DNA of 64,000 nt from an uncultured Sulfitobacter sp. GTDB taxonomy: Bacteria > Pseudomonadota > Alphaproteobacteria > Rhodobacterales > Rhodobacteraceae. Position 1 is the first letter of the stretch. The number at the start of each line of letters is the position of its first letter. The stretch lies in assembly GCA_947502265.1 (NCBI GenBank), contig CANMZB010000012.1:83644-147643 (forward strand), read 5' to 3'. The position numbers and the translations under genes were made by a program. This document shows positions 24,988 to 34,153 of this stretch, piece by piece. The notes beneath the pieces are model-generated. The model saw only the letters and a program-made list of their open reading frames with translations, did no database searches and was not told the origin of the DNA.

Positions 24988-27900
24988 TTAATAACTGAAA
25001 ATATCATCGAACAACTGCTCGTCGTCGTCGGTGGGAACATCTGTCTCCTCGGGGTCTTCAGGAAGAAACAGGGCGCTCATGATGTCTTCGGCTACTGTGG
25101 TGCTTTCGGGGGGCAAATCGGTGCTTTCCTCAACCGGAGCCGCACTTTGCCAGTCAGAGCCGGTTTCCGACACAACCAGTTGAAAGGCGTCATTGCTGAT
25201 TTCGCTGCCGTCTTCGTCGATGCCCAGAACCGACACTTCATAGATGTGGTCGCCGTTCACATCCCAGATCTGGTCATAAGCAGGGTTGAACCAACTCTTG
25301 TTGCTGATTGCGCCGGTCTCGGCGTCCATGTCGAAATGGCCCGCATCCGGCCCCTCCAAAGCGTAAGTGGACCCGATGCCGCCCGCACCATCAAACGGGT
25401 CGAAAGCGCCTGCCGGTTCTACGGGATCAGAGTCATCTTCGTCGGCGGGTTCCGCATCACGCCAGAAGGTATCGGTTTGCGTGACCACCAGTTCCAGATC
25501 GCTGCTGCTGACCTCGGCTCCGGTCGGGTCGCTGCCAAGCAGTGACACTTCATAGATATGGTCGCCGTTCACATCCCAGACCTGATTGTAGTCGGGTGTG
25601 AACCAATCCTTGTTGCTGATTTCACCGGATTCGGAGTCTACGTCGAAATGACCTGCGTCCGGTCCTTCCAGTGTGTAGGTGACGCCGGTCCCGTCGCCGG
25701 GGTCAATCGGATCGACAGGATCGACTGGATCAATAGGGTCCACCGGATCAACGGGGTCAATCGGATCGACAGGATCAACGGGGTCGACCGGATCAACTGT
25801 GTCGTCGCCTGCGTCACGCCAGAAGGTATCGGTTTGCGTGACCACCAGTTCCAGATCTTCGCTGCTGACCTCGGCTCCGGCCGGGTCGGTGCCAAGCACG
25901 GAGACTTCATAAATATGGTCGCCGTTCACATCCCAGACCTGATTGTAATCAGGGGTGAACCAGTCCTTGTTGCTGATTTCACCGGTTTCGGAGTTTACGT
26001 CGAAGTGGCCCGCATCCGGCCCGTCCAAGGTGTAGGTGACGCCGGTGCCATCGCCAGGGTCGATAGGATCAACCGGGTCGATAGGGTCCACTGGATCGAC
26101 GGGCACAGTCAGATCCCCTGTCAGCGAAAAATCATCCGCCTGCAACGGTGCGCCAGATTGGATCGCAACGACCAGATTGCCGTCCGTGACGTTCAAGGTC
26201 AGGGTCGTGATGTCGCCGTTAACGCTCATCGCAGCCGAGAGCGCCTCGGCGGTGTCATAACCGGCAAGCTGTGACAGGTCGATCAGGTCAGCCGCGCCAT
26301 TGGCCCCGAAATCGGTGATCTGCACGCTGCCCGGTACGTCTTGGAGCACAAAGACATCATCGCCGTCGCCGCCGGTCAGGATATCGTCGCCCGCACCGCC
26401 ATCAAGAATGTCGTTACCAGCCCCGCCATTCAGCTGGTCATTGCCGTCGCCGCCAAACAGCGTGTCGTCGCCATTGCCCGAATTCATTATGTCATTGCCG
26501 GCACCGCCCTCGGCATAAAAAGACGACCCCGCACTGGCCCCGTCAAGGAAGTCATTGCCTGCGTCGAGGAAAATCCTGTCAGAGTCTTCGTGAACGCCGA
26601 TAAACACCAGATCATTGCCGTTGCCGCCGTGTATTTCATCATTGCCCTGACTGCCCGCCAGAGTGTCGTTGCCGTCACCGCCATAGACCGTGTCGGTGCC
26701 GATGCTGCCGATGAGCGTGTCGTCACCGTCTTCACCGTAGATCAGATCATCCCCGTCACGTCCAAATACGTGGTCATCACCGGCACCCGCGTTGATATGG
26801 TCATTGCCATACAGGCCTTCTATCTCGTCGTTGCCGTTGCCGCCCAGCAACGTATCATCGCCGTATCCGCCGCGTAGGGTGTCTGCGCCATCGCCCCCTT
26901 CAAGGGAATCGTTGCCCGCATCACCGATCAGCGAGTCGTTACCGCCAAGCCCCAGAATGACATCCGCACCCTCGCCACCGGTCAGGACATCATCGCCTTC
27001 GGTGCCGGTCTGTGTCGTTACGTCAACCGGATCAGGGACAATGGCCAAAGTCTCAAAGTCCTGCGCGCCATCGGTCGGCGTGAAGCTGGTGCCGGTTGAC
27101 AGCGCAACCTGCACGCCCTGATCGTGAAAGCCGACGAGATCCGCCATGCCGTCACCGTTCACATCGGCCACGCTGCGGGTGTCTTGCGACTGGGTCCAGC
27201 CGCTGGTGTTTGTCCAAAGCGCCGCCTCATCGAACCCCGCGCCATTCGAGGTGGCGACATAAACGCCGTCCGCGCCGAAGGAGACGATATCGGCCATGCC
27301 GTCGCCGTTCACGTCCGCCGCATCACGCGCATATTGCGCGCCGTTCCAGTTGCTGCCTGCGTCGGGTTCTGAAAGCCATGTTTCACCTGACGCAAAGCTT
27401 GCGCCGGTGGAAAGGGCGACCGTTACGCCGGTGCTGTCGAAACCGATGATGTCGTCCCGCCCGTCGTCGTTTACATCCGCCAATAGCCGCGCGTCGGCGG
27501 CCATGTGCCATCCATCGTCAGAGCCGAATTCATCCGACCAGATTTGCCCAGTTTCGAACCCTGATCCGGTCGAAAGCGCGACAGTCACACCTTGATCGGT
27601 GAAGGCCACGACATCGGCCATTCCGTCCCCGTTGACATCAGCGGATTCACGTTCGCCGTCTTCGTGGGGGCCAAATTCACTGGACCAGCTTTCAACGGGG
27701 GCAAAGCCCGCGCCATCAGAGAGAGCGACGGTGACACCACCATCCCCGAAGCCCACGACATCGGCCATGCCATCGCCGTTCACATCGGCCAGTTCACGGT
27801 CATCTGCACCCGCAGTTCCGGAGAAATCGCCGCTTCCGGCCGTGCTGCCCACAAAACGGGTGCCGTCCGACAGGGCCGTGATAACGGAACTTTCTGCGAA

Positions 27901-28842
27901 ACCGACAACATCCGCCTGACCGTCACCGTCGATATCCGCCAGATCGCGGTTGTGGTGTGTGTTGTCCCATCCGCCCGTCAGGGTGCCAAACGCGCTGCTC
28001 CACGCTGCGGGTGTTTCGCTTGGGTCCGCAAGGTTGTCGACTTCATAGCTGACCTGTGTCCATGCCTCGTAAACATCGGGGATGACCGGATTGCCATCCG
28101 AATCCGTGCTGTTGGACACATTGGGGTCATGCGCGGCGTAGGCTTGGAGTGTTTCGAGATTTTGCGCGCTGTCGTCGGATGACAGGTTCGGGGCAAAGTC
28201 GGCTGTGGCGTATTCTACATACGAGATAAGCTGGTGATCTGTGGTGTAAAATTGTTGCGCGTCATAGGCGAATTGCGAAGAGTGGACGTGGTCGGAGTGG
28301 TTGTCGCCTGCGTAATCCGAGCTGTGATCCTGTATGAGAACCGCGTCCGGCTGGTGATGCTCCATCAGGCCAAGCAGGAGACCGGAAACCTGATCCGCGT
28401 CATAGCTGTTTGCGCCATCGACGCTGGTTATGCTGTCGATCCCGCCGGTCCAAAGCTGTTCAAGGCTTTGCATGTTGGTGCTGGAATAGCCCGCGCCGTC
28501 GGGGTTCCCGTCAGGAAGTCGCAGGAAATAAAGCCGCACCTCGGGGGTGCTTTCGAGGTAGGAGGTGCGCACATCAAAGCTGTCGTCGCCATTGCTGAAG
28601 GTGGCAACCGTATCGACCCAATCATCCGCGCCTGCCATGTTGCCATAGGCGGCCTTGGCTCCGGCTTCTCGCGCGTCGACGTAATCCGCATCCTGACCGG
28701 CGTCCCCCGCCGTCAGATAAACGGTTGTGTGGCCGCCGCCCGCGTCGATGCTGTGCTGGATATCCGGGTTCTGAAACAGCAGATCGTCGTCAATATGAGC
28801 GACAATTGAAAGTGTCGATCCAGACGCATCCAAAATGGGCAT
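24988..28842 (-). CDS. Large secreted-type RTX protein with PIG-L deacetylase, FG-GAP and cadherin-like repeats
   Basis: A protein of about 1284 residues. Residues about 1-240 resemble a PIG-L/LmbE-type deacetylase (SIVAHIDDDLLF in place of the usual AHPDD, and SDHVHS). About 290-600 are FG-GAP/VCBS-like repeats (ADVNGDGMADVVGF type, at least six). About 615-830 are glycine/aspartate-rich RTX calcium-binding nonapeptides (GGDGNDTL type). About 930-1240 hold three cadherin-like modules joined by Pro-Val-Asp linkers. It has no N-terminal signal peptide, which suits type I secretion; no type I genes lie nearby. AGAGGT precedes the ATG at 28842; the open frame continues to 29067 but without family resemblance. 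It could modify extracellular polysaccharide, which is inference. Confidence 0.85.
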   Translation of the reverse strand: MPILDASGSTLSIVAHIDDDLLFQNPDIQHSIDAGGGHTTVYLTAGDAGQDADYVDAREAGAKAAYGNMAGADDWVDTVATFSNGDDSFDVRTSYLESTPEVRLYFLRLPDGNPDGAGYSSTNMQSLEQLWTGGIDSITSVDGANSYDADQVSGLLLGLMEHHQPDAVLIQDHSSDYAGDNHSDHVHSSQFAYDAQQFYTTDHQLISYVEYATADFAPNLSSDDSAQNLETLQAYAAHDPNVSNSTDSDGNPVIPDVYEAWTQVSYEVDNLADPSETPAAWSSAFGTLTGGWDNTHHNRDLADIDGDGQADVVGFAESSVITALSDGTRFVGSTAGSGDFSGTAGADDRELADVNGDGMADVVGFGDGGVTVALSDGAGFAPVESWSSEFGPHEDGERESADVNGDGMADVVAFTDQGVTVALSTGSGFETGQIWSDEFGSDDGWHMAADARLLADVNDDGRDDIIGFDSTGVTVALSTGASFASGETWLSEPDAGSNWNGAQYARDAADVNGDGMADIVSFGADGVYVATSNGAGFDEAALWTNTSGWTQSQDTRSVADVNGDGMADLVGFHDQGVQVALSTGTSFTPTDGAQDFETLAIVPDPVDVTTQTGTEGDDVLTGGEGADVILGLGGNDSLIGDAGNDSLEGGDGADTLRGGYGDDTLLGGNGNDEIEGLYGNDHINAGAGDDHVFGRDGDDLIYGEDGDDTLIGSIGTDTVYGGDGNDTLAGSQGNDEIHGGNGNDLVFIGVHEDSDRIFLDAGNDFLDGASAGSSFYAEGGAGNDIMNSGNGDDTLFGGDGNDQLNGGAGNDILDGGAGDDILTGGDGDDVFVLQDVPGSVQITDFGANGAADLIDLSQLAGYDTAEALSAAMSVNGDITTLTLNVTDGNLVVAIQSGAPLQADDFSLTGDLTVPVDPVDPIDPVDPIDPGDGTGVTYTLDGPDAGHFDVNSETGEISNKDWFTPDYNQVWDVNGDHIYEVSVLGTDPAGAEVSSEDLELVVTQTDTFWRDAGDDTVDPVDPVDPVDPIDPVDPVDPIDPVDPVDPIDPGDGTGVTYTLEGPDAGHFDVDSESGEISNKDWFTPDYNQVWDVNGDHIYEVSLLGSDPTGAEVSSSDLELVVTQTDTFWRDAEPADEDDSDPVEPAGAFDPFDGAGGIGSTYALEGPDAGHFDMDAETGAISNKSWFNPAYDQIWDVNGDHIYEVSVLGIDEDGSEISNDAFQLVVSETGSDWQSAAPVEESTDLPPESTTVAEDIMSALFLPEDPEETDVPTDDDEQLFDDIFSY
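25140..26110 (-). repeat. Three cadherin-like modules and Pro-Val/Ile-Asp linker repeats inside the RTX gene
   Basis: Three near-identical modules of about 78 codons (roughly 26043-25808, 25686-25452 and 25378-25140) encode TYTLxGPDAGHFD...WDVNGDHIYEVS. The first two are almost identical at the DNA level. Between them, 25698-25799 and 26045-26105 encode repeated PVDP/IDP units built of degenerate 9- or 12-base direct repeats. Such DNA can expand or contract by slippage and recombination. Confidence 0.8.
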
Positions 28843-28869
28843 CTCAATTACCTCTTCAGCATGATTTGT

Positions 28870-28899
28870 ACTATAATTAGCGACTGTTAGAACGATCAA
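28870..28899 (-). promoter_or_regulatory. Candidate sigma-70 promoter of the RTX gene
   Basis: On the minus strand a -35 TTGATC (28899-28894) and a -10 TATAGT (28875-28870) are separated by 18 bp, ending about 20 bp before the probable transcription start and 28 bp from the ATG. The rest of the 321-bp gap to dadA (28900-29163) is AT-rich up to about 28985 and shows no gene. Confidence 0.4.
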
Positions 28900-29163
28900 A
28901 TTGCCCGCATGCAAGGGCCAAGAATCTGAGGGAATTGTTAAAATACTGTAAAAACAGATTGTTAGGTGTGATTTAAGAAAGGTGAGTAAAGGCTTGGCTC
29001 TCAATTGAGGCGAGAAAACGGCAAGTGCGGGAAACGATCCCAGGTGTGGCGCGGGATTGTGCCGCACTTATCTTCCGAAAACCGAACCCGAACAGCGAAT
29101 CAATCCGGTCGGGGCGGGCGGTTTCGGAGAGTGTCACAGCATGAAGCCTTGCGAGGGGCGGGA

Positions 29164-30423
29164 TCAACGTGCGTAGCGCGCCGCCGTGAGGCCGTCGAAG
29201 GAAATCTCTGGCGTCTTTCCCAGCACCACATCGGCCACAGCGCGGCCTGAACCGCAGGCCATCGTCCAGCCCAGCGTCCCGTGACCCATATTTACAAATA
29301 GGTTGTCGTATTGCGTCGGCCCCAGAACCGGGGTTCCATCGGGGGTCATGGGGCGCAAACCGGTCCAGCCTTCGGCGCGCGAGATGTCACCGCCTTTGGG
29401 GAACAGATCGCTGATCACATGTTTCACCGTGTCGGTGGCATGGGGACCAAGGCGGTCGGAATAACCGGCGATTTCCGCCTGACCCGCTACGCGGATGCGG
29501 TCGCCCAGACGGGTGATGGCAACCTTGTGGGTTTCGTCCATGATTGTGGATTGCGGGGCAAATGCGTCGTCGGTGACGGGCAACGTGACCGAGTACCCCT
29601 TGACCGGATAGACGGGCAATTTGATGCCAATGGGGTTCAGCACGTTCACAGCATAGCTGCCCATGGCACAGACATAGGCATCACCCGTAATGCGGCCGGC
29701 GATTTCGGTATCGAGGCCAGCGATTTTGCCGTTTTCGACGGCGATGGATTTGACCGTCTGGCCGTATTGGAACTCCACCCCCATTTCGACGCATTTTTCG
29801 GTCAATGCGATGGTGAACAGGCGGCAATCTCCGGTGCGGTCGGCAGTCAGACGTAACCCGCCGACGAATTTGTCACGGACCTCTGCCAATGCCGGTTCGG
29901 CCGCGATACAGGCGTCGCGGTCAAGGACTTCATAGGGGGAATCGTATTCGGCCAGAATGTCCTGATCGGCTTTTGACGCCTTTACCTGCTTTTCAGTGCG
30001 GAAAAGTTGCAGGGTGCCTTGCGCGCGGCCATCGTATTCGATGCCGGTTTCACTGACCAGATCGGGCATCACGTCGCGCGAATAGCTTGAAACACGCACC
30101 ATGCGGCCTTTGTTGATGCGATAGCTTTCTTCGTTGCAATTTCGCACCATCGACGCGCACCATTTCCACATGGTCGGGCTGACCAGTGGCCAGATGAACA
30201 ACGGACGGCGTTTCATGAACATCCATTTGACGGCCTTCATCGGGATGCCGGGGGCGGCCCAAGGTGATGTCATGCCATAGCTCAACTGCCCCGCGTTGGC
30301 ATAGCTGGTTTCCAGCCCCGGACCTGTCTGGCGGTCGACAACCACGACCTCTGCACCCTGCTTGGCGAGATAGTAAGCGGTGGTGACGCCGATGACGCCC
30401 GCACCCATAACGACAACTTTCAT
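29164..30423 (-). CDS. dadA: D-amino acid dehydrogenase, DadA type
   Basis: A protein of 419 residues. The FAD-binding start VVVMGAGVIGVTTAYYLAKQGAEVVVVDRQ is covered at residues 3-32, followed by ETSYANAGQLSYGMTSPWAAPG, diagnostic for DadA, and a C-terminal GWTGLRPMTPDGTPVLG with HGTLGWTMACGSG. It oxidises D-amino acids, notably D-alanine, to 2-oxo acids at the inner membrane side, passing electrons to the respiratory chain. No alanine racemase or Lrp regulator is adjacent. A Shine-Dalgarno AAAGG lies upstream of the ATG. The length is normal for the family. Confidence 0.93.
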   Translation of the reverse strand: MKVVVMGAGVIGVTTAYYLAKQGAEVVVVDRQTGPGLETSYANAGQLSYGMTSPWAAPGIPMKAVKWMFMKRRPLFIWPLVSPTMWKWCASMVRNCNEESYRINKGRMVRVSSYSRDVMPDLVSETGIEYDGRAQGTLQLFRTEKQVKASKADQDILAEYDSPYEVLDRDACIAAEPALAEVRDKFVGGLRLTADRTGDCRLFTIALTEKCVEMGVEFQYGQTVKSIAVENGKIAGLDTEIAGRITGDAYVCAMGSYAVNVLNPIGIKLPVYPVKGYSVTLPVTDDAFAPQSTIMDETHKVAITRLGDRIRVAGQAEIAGYSDRLGPHATDTVKHVISDLFPKGGDISRAEGWTGLRPMTPDGTPVLGPTQYDNLFVNMGHGTLGWTMACGSGRAVADVVLGKTPEISFDGLTAARYAR

Positions 30424-30832
30424 GGGAGATGCCTTTCAATCCTGTTCGGGCGAGGATGCGACGGCGATTGCAAGGGTGCAAGGACTGTGTTTGGGAATGA
30501 CGGGTGATTTTCCGAAAAAGGCTTTGGTGCGTGGTGTTTGCCGGCTGGCCCGTCCTGTCGCGCCCGTCCTGTCGCGCCCGTCCTAAAGCGCCCGGCGCTG
30601 CGGCTGTCGGTAACGAACGCCCGCTCTCGCCGGTGAAACTGTAGCGGAAGGTGTCCGTGTGCGCTGCGGGCATCTACTCCATCGTAGAGATCGCCAGCCC
30701 CCCGCTGGAAGGCTGTATCCGTCAAAGGTGTAAATTGGCATCTTGGGTTCCAGTCCTTGTGATCTTGCATAACCCAAGCGGGGAGACCCCTTGTTTCAGG
30801 GTGCCAATGTCTTGTTGGTTTGCCAGAGACCG
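30424..30832. other. 409-bp intergenic region between dadA and the GMC oxidoreductase gene
   Basis: No gene of recognisable family is seen on either strand. Several overlapping short open frames exist on the minus strand, one starting MPIYTFDGYSLPAGG, but none keeps protein-like character beyond about 15 residues. The region contains a small tandem repeat (30548-30589) and presumably the dadA promoter. Confidence 0.5.
30548..30589. repeat. Tandem repeat, three copies of a 14-bp unit
   Basis: Two identical copies of GCCCGTCCTGTCGC are followed by a third in which GTC has become AAA. It lies 125 bp upstream of the dadA start. A role is not evident; such units arise by slippage. Confidence 0.7.
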
Positions 30833-32443
30833 TCAGCGCGCCGCCAAAATCATGTCTGCCGCTTTTTCCGCAATCATCACCACGGGGGACGCGGTATTGC
30901 CCGACGGGATGCTGGGCATGATGGACGCATCGACAATCCGCAGACCTTGCAAGCCGTGAACCCGCAGATCAGTGCCAACCACCGCCATCGGGTCGGACCC
31001 CATTTTGCAGGTGCCTACAGGATGAAAGATCGTCGTTGCGATGTTGCCTGCCTGCTCCAGCAGCGCGCCGTCGCTTTGGTGTAGCGGGCCGGGCAGGATT
31101 TCTTCGGGTGTATGGGGGCGCAGGGCCTTGGCCGTCATGATTTGCCGTGCCTGTTTGATCGAGGTGACGGCGATGCGTTTGTCGCTTTCGGCGGACAGGT
31201 AATTCAGGCGGATGTCGGGCTGTGCGGTGCTGTCGGGGGTCACGACATGGGAACTGCCAACGCTGTCGGGCCGCAGATTGCAGACGGACACGGTGATGGC
31301 CGGAAAAGGATGCAAGGGATCGCCAAGCTTGTCCGTGGACAGCGGTTGTACATGATATTCCAGATCGGGGGTCGCCATCGCCGGATCGGATTTGGTGAAC
31401 ATGCCGAACTGGCTGGGTGCCATGGACAACGGTCCGCTTTGCCGAAACAGGTATTCCATCCCCATGCGCGCCTTGCCGGCGATCGAATTGGCCATGGTGT
31501 TCAACGTCTTGGTGTTGCTGACCTTAAAGACGGTCCGGATTTGTAGATGGTCCTGAAGGTTTTCGCCCACGCCGGCACTTTCGTGGCGCGGTGTCAGTCC
31601 GATATCTGCGATCAGGTCGGGCTGGCCGATGCCCGAATATTCGAGAATTCTGGGCGAGTTGATGGCACCGGCGCACAGCAGCACCTCGCCCTCGCACAGC
31701 GCCTGCATCTGTTTGCCATTGTGGCTGAAACACACGCCGGTAACCCGCTTTTCCTCAAGGATCACGTGGAGGGTTTCGGCATGTGTCAAAACCCGCAGAT
31801 TGGGCCGGTTGAGGGCAGGGCGCAGAAAGCCACGCGCGGTGCTCCAGCGCACGCCATCTTTCTGATTGACCTCGAAAAACCCCGATCCTTCATTGTCGCC
31901 GTCGTTGAAGTCGGCGCGTGGAGTGATGCCGAATTCCGCAGCACCTTCCTGAACCGCTTTCAGGATGTCCCATTCCAGCCGCTGCTTTGAAACTTTCCAT
32001 TCGCCCCCGCCGTGATGCAGGGGGGATTTCGGATCGTGGTGATCTTCGGATTTAAGGAAATAGGGCAGCACATCGTCCCACCCCCAGCCGGTATTGCCCA
32101 ACTGCCGCCAGTGGTCATAATCGGCGGCTTGCCCGCGCATATAGATCATGCCGTTGACCGACGAACACCCGCCAAGGATCTTGCCACGGGGATACACAAG
32201 GCTGCGCCCGTTCAGGCCCGGTTCGGCGGCGGTTTTCATCATCCAGTCGGTGCGCGGATTCCCGATGCAATACAGGTAGCCTATGGGGATTTTCACCCAA
32301 TGATAATTGTCCTTGCCCCCCGCCTCCAAAAGCAGAACCTTGTTGGCAGGGTTCGCTGACAGCCGGTTTGCAAGAACACAGCCGGCCGTGCCTGCGCCCA
32401 CGATGATATAATCGTATCGACCGTCCAGAGTTTCAGTTTCCAT
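30833..32443 (-). CDS. GMC family FAD-dependent oxidoreductase (choline dehydrogenase-like)
   Basis: A protein of 536 residues. FAD motif YIIVGAGTAGCVLANRL, the GMC signatures YPRGKILGGCSSVNGMIYMRG and AGAINSPRILEYSGIG, and the C-terminal catalytic region FHPVGTCKMG with SGNTASPVVMIAEKAA are intact. Such enzymes oxidise alcohols to aldehydes using FAD. It resembles BetA-type dehydrogenases, but no betaine genes are adjacent, so the substrate is open. AAGGAT precedes the ATG at 32443. It is divergent from the FAD-linked oxidase gene at 32723; the 279-bp gap holds no gene. Confidence 0.92.
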   Translation of the reverse strand: METETLDGRYDYIIVGAGTAGCVLANRLSANPANKVLLLEAGGKDNYHWVKIPIGYLYCIGNPRTDWMMKTAAEPGLNGRSLVYPRGKILGGCSSVNGMIYMRGQAADYDHWRQLGNTGWGWDDVLPYFLKSEDHHDPKSPLHHGGGEWKVSKQRLEWDILKAVQEGAAEFGITPRADFNDGDNEGSGFFEVNQKDGVRWSTARGFLRPALNRPNLRVLTHAETLHVILEEKRVTGVCFSHNGKQMQALCEGEVLLCAGAINSPRILEYSGIGQPDLIADIGLTPRHESAGVGENLQDHLQIRTVFKVSNTKTLNTMANSIAGKARMGMEYLFRQSGPLSMAPSQFGMFTKSDPAMATPDLEYHVQPLSTDKLGDPLHPFPAITVSVCNLRPDSVGSSHVVTPDSTAQPDIRLNYLSAESDKRIAVTSIKQARQIMTAKALRPHTPEEILPGPLHQSDGALLEQAGNIATTIFHPVGTCKMGSDPMAVVGTDLRVHGLQGLRIVDASIMPSIPSGNTASPVVMIAEKAADMILAAR

Positions 32444-32722
32444 GGCTCATATCCTTTCCGAAACCGCTCCATGCGGGCGTCAAATCCTGCCTGTCCGCAT
32501 CGCGATCTACATCGCAAACCGGCCCGTTCAAGATTTGGGAGACAGTCTTGCCGTGATCGGGTCATTGCCGCAATGCCAAGTTCGCAGATCGTCACCCGTT
32601 TTGCTGGCGAGATGGCCCCTGCGGGGGACCGCGCGGATAATCACTGCGCGACAAGCCCTTGCCAAGTTGAATGCAGAAGGTGAAAGTGAGAACAGATACT
32701 AACCGGGAGTAGACAATCCAAT

Positions 32723-34132
32723 ATGCAGATAGAAGTTCTTGACGCCCTGCACCGTATTCTTGGTGACAAGGGGCTGGTGACGGGCGGGGATGTCCACGCC
32801 GGCTACCATACGGATTCGCGCGGTGCCGGAGAGGTGCGTCCAGAAGTGGTGCTGCGTCCGGCCTCTACCGAAGAGATGTCGCAGATCATGGCGGTCTGCC
32901 ACGCTGCCTCACAGCCGGTTGTCGTGCAGGGGGGGTTGACCGGTCTGGTCGTCGGCGCCCGGCCGCAGCACGGTGAAGTTGTCATCAATCTGGAGCGTAT
33001 GAGCCGGATCGAGAACATTGATCCAAAGGCGGGAACGATCACGGTGCAGGCGGGCACACCGTTACAAGTGGTGCAGGAAGCCGCAGATGCGATGGACATG
33101 GTGTACCCTCTGGATCTGGGCGCGCGCGGGTCGTGTACCATCGGCGGAAACCTGTCCACCAACGCGGGGGGCAACAGGGTGATCCGCTATGGCATGACGC
33201 GTGATCTGACGCTGGGAGTCGAAGCGGTTCTGGCCGACGGGACAATCATCAACAGCCTGAACGGGTATATCAAGAACAACACCGGCTATGATCTCAAGCA
33301 GGTGTTCATCGGCAGCGAGGGGACGCTTGGCCTGATTACCCGCGCGACTTTGCGGCTTTATCCCAAACCCAAGACACAGGTGGTGGGATTCTGCGCGGTT
33401 GACAGCTTTGACGCTGTGTCGGATTTGATGATGCACATGCGATCGGGCCTTGGGGCGGATCTCAGCGCGTTTGAAGTGATCTGGTCCAGAACCTATGACG
33501 CGATTCTGGCGGATGTCGCAGGCATCAAGGCACCCGTGCCCGCAGGCCATGCGTTTTATGTGCTGATCGAAATGATGGGCTCTGATCCGGTCAATGACAC
33601 CGAGAAATTCGAAACCTGTCTGGGCGAGGCGCTTGAGCGGGAGATGATTGCAGATGCTGTTTTGTCGCGCTCCAACGCCGAGATTGACGCGTTCTGGAAT
33701 ATCCGCGACGGGATGGCGGAAGCGATGGGCAAACAGCAGCCCGCCGTGGGCTTCGACATAAGTCTGTCCATCCCTGATATGAAAACCATTGAAGAGAAGC
33801 TGCTCGACCGGCTGCAGTCTGCCTTGGGCGATGTTCGTCTGTTTGTCGGCGGACATCTGGCCGACGGAAATCTTCATCTGGTCGCAAAATCCGTTGTCGA
33901 GGGGGCGCAACCCAGAGAGCGGATACAGCAGATCGTCTATGATTATGTGGGCGAGGTCGGAGGCTCGATCTCTGCCGAGCACGGGATCGGAACGCTGAAA
34001 CGTGACTATCTCGGGCGCAGTCGCAGCGCCGCCGAACTTGCGATGATGCGCACGCTTAAACAGGCGATGGACCCTAAAAACCTGCTTAATCCCGGACGTG
34101 TCTTCAGTATGCACGCCGACTTTAACGAATAG
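32723..34132 (+). CDS. FAD-binding oxidoreductase, D-2-hydroxyacid dehydrogenase type (GlcD-like)
   Basis: A protein of 469 residues of the vanillyl-alcohol oxidase superfamily. The FAD-binding PCMH domain reads VVVQGGLTGLVVGA and LDLGARGSCTIGGNLSTNAGG; the C-terminal domain has GGHLADGNLHL and SAEHGIGTLKRDYL, ending DPKNLLNPG. Relatives oxidise D-lactate, glycolate or D-2-hydroxyglutarate. It is followed on the same strand by an aminotransferase (21 bp away) and an SDR, which suggests a pathway interconverting hydroxy, oxo and amino acids. The exact substrate is not visible. Confidence 0.92.
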   Translation: MQIEVLDALHRILGDKGLVTGGDVHAGYHTDSRGAGEVRPEVVLRPASTEEMSQIMAVCHAASQPVVVQGGLTGLVVGARPQHGEVVINLERMSRIENIDPKAGTITVQAGTPLQVVQEAADAMDMVYPLDLGARGSCTIGGNLSTNAGGNRVIRYGMTRDLTLGVEAVLADGTIINSLNGYIKNNTGYDLKQVFIGSEGTLGLITRATLRLYPKPKTQVVGFCAVDSFDAVSDLMMHMRSGLGADLSAFEVIWSRTYDAILADVAGIKAPVPAGHAFYVLIEMMGSDPVNDTEKFETCLGEALEREMIADAVLSRSNAEIDAFWNIRDGMAEAMGKQQPAVGFDISLSIPDMKTIEEKLLDRLQSALGDVRLFVGGHLADGNLHLVAKSVVEGAQPRERIQQIVYDYVGEVGGSISAEHGIGTLKRDYLGRSRSAAELAMMRTLKQAMDPKNLLNPGRVFSMHADFNE

Positions 34133-34153
34133 AATCCAAAGGAATTGACCCCC

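Noticed and set aside
25698..26105. Regular short repeats as a CRISPR array
   Set aside because: They are in-frame Pro-Val/Ile-Asp codons within the RTX gene, without spacers or cas genes.
30583..30741. Minus-strand MPIYTFDGYSLPAGG as the start of a gamma-carbonic anhydrase remnant
   Set aside because: Only about a dozen residues look similar; no hexapeptide repeats follow in any frame.
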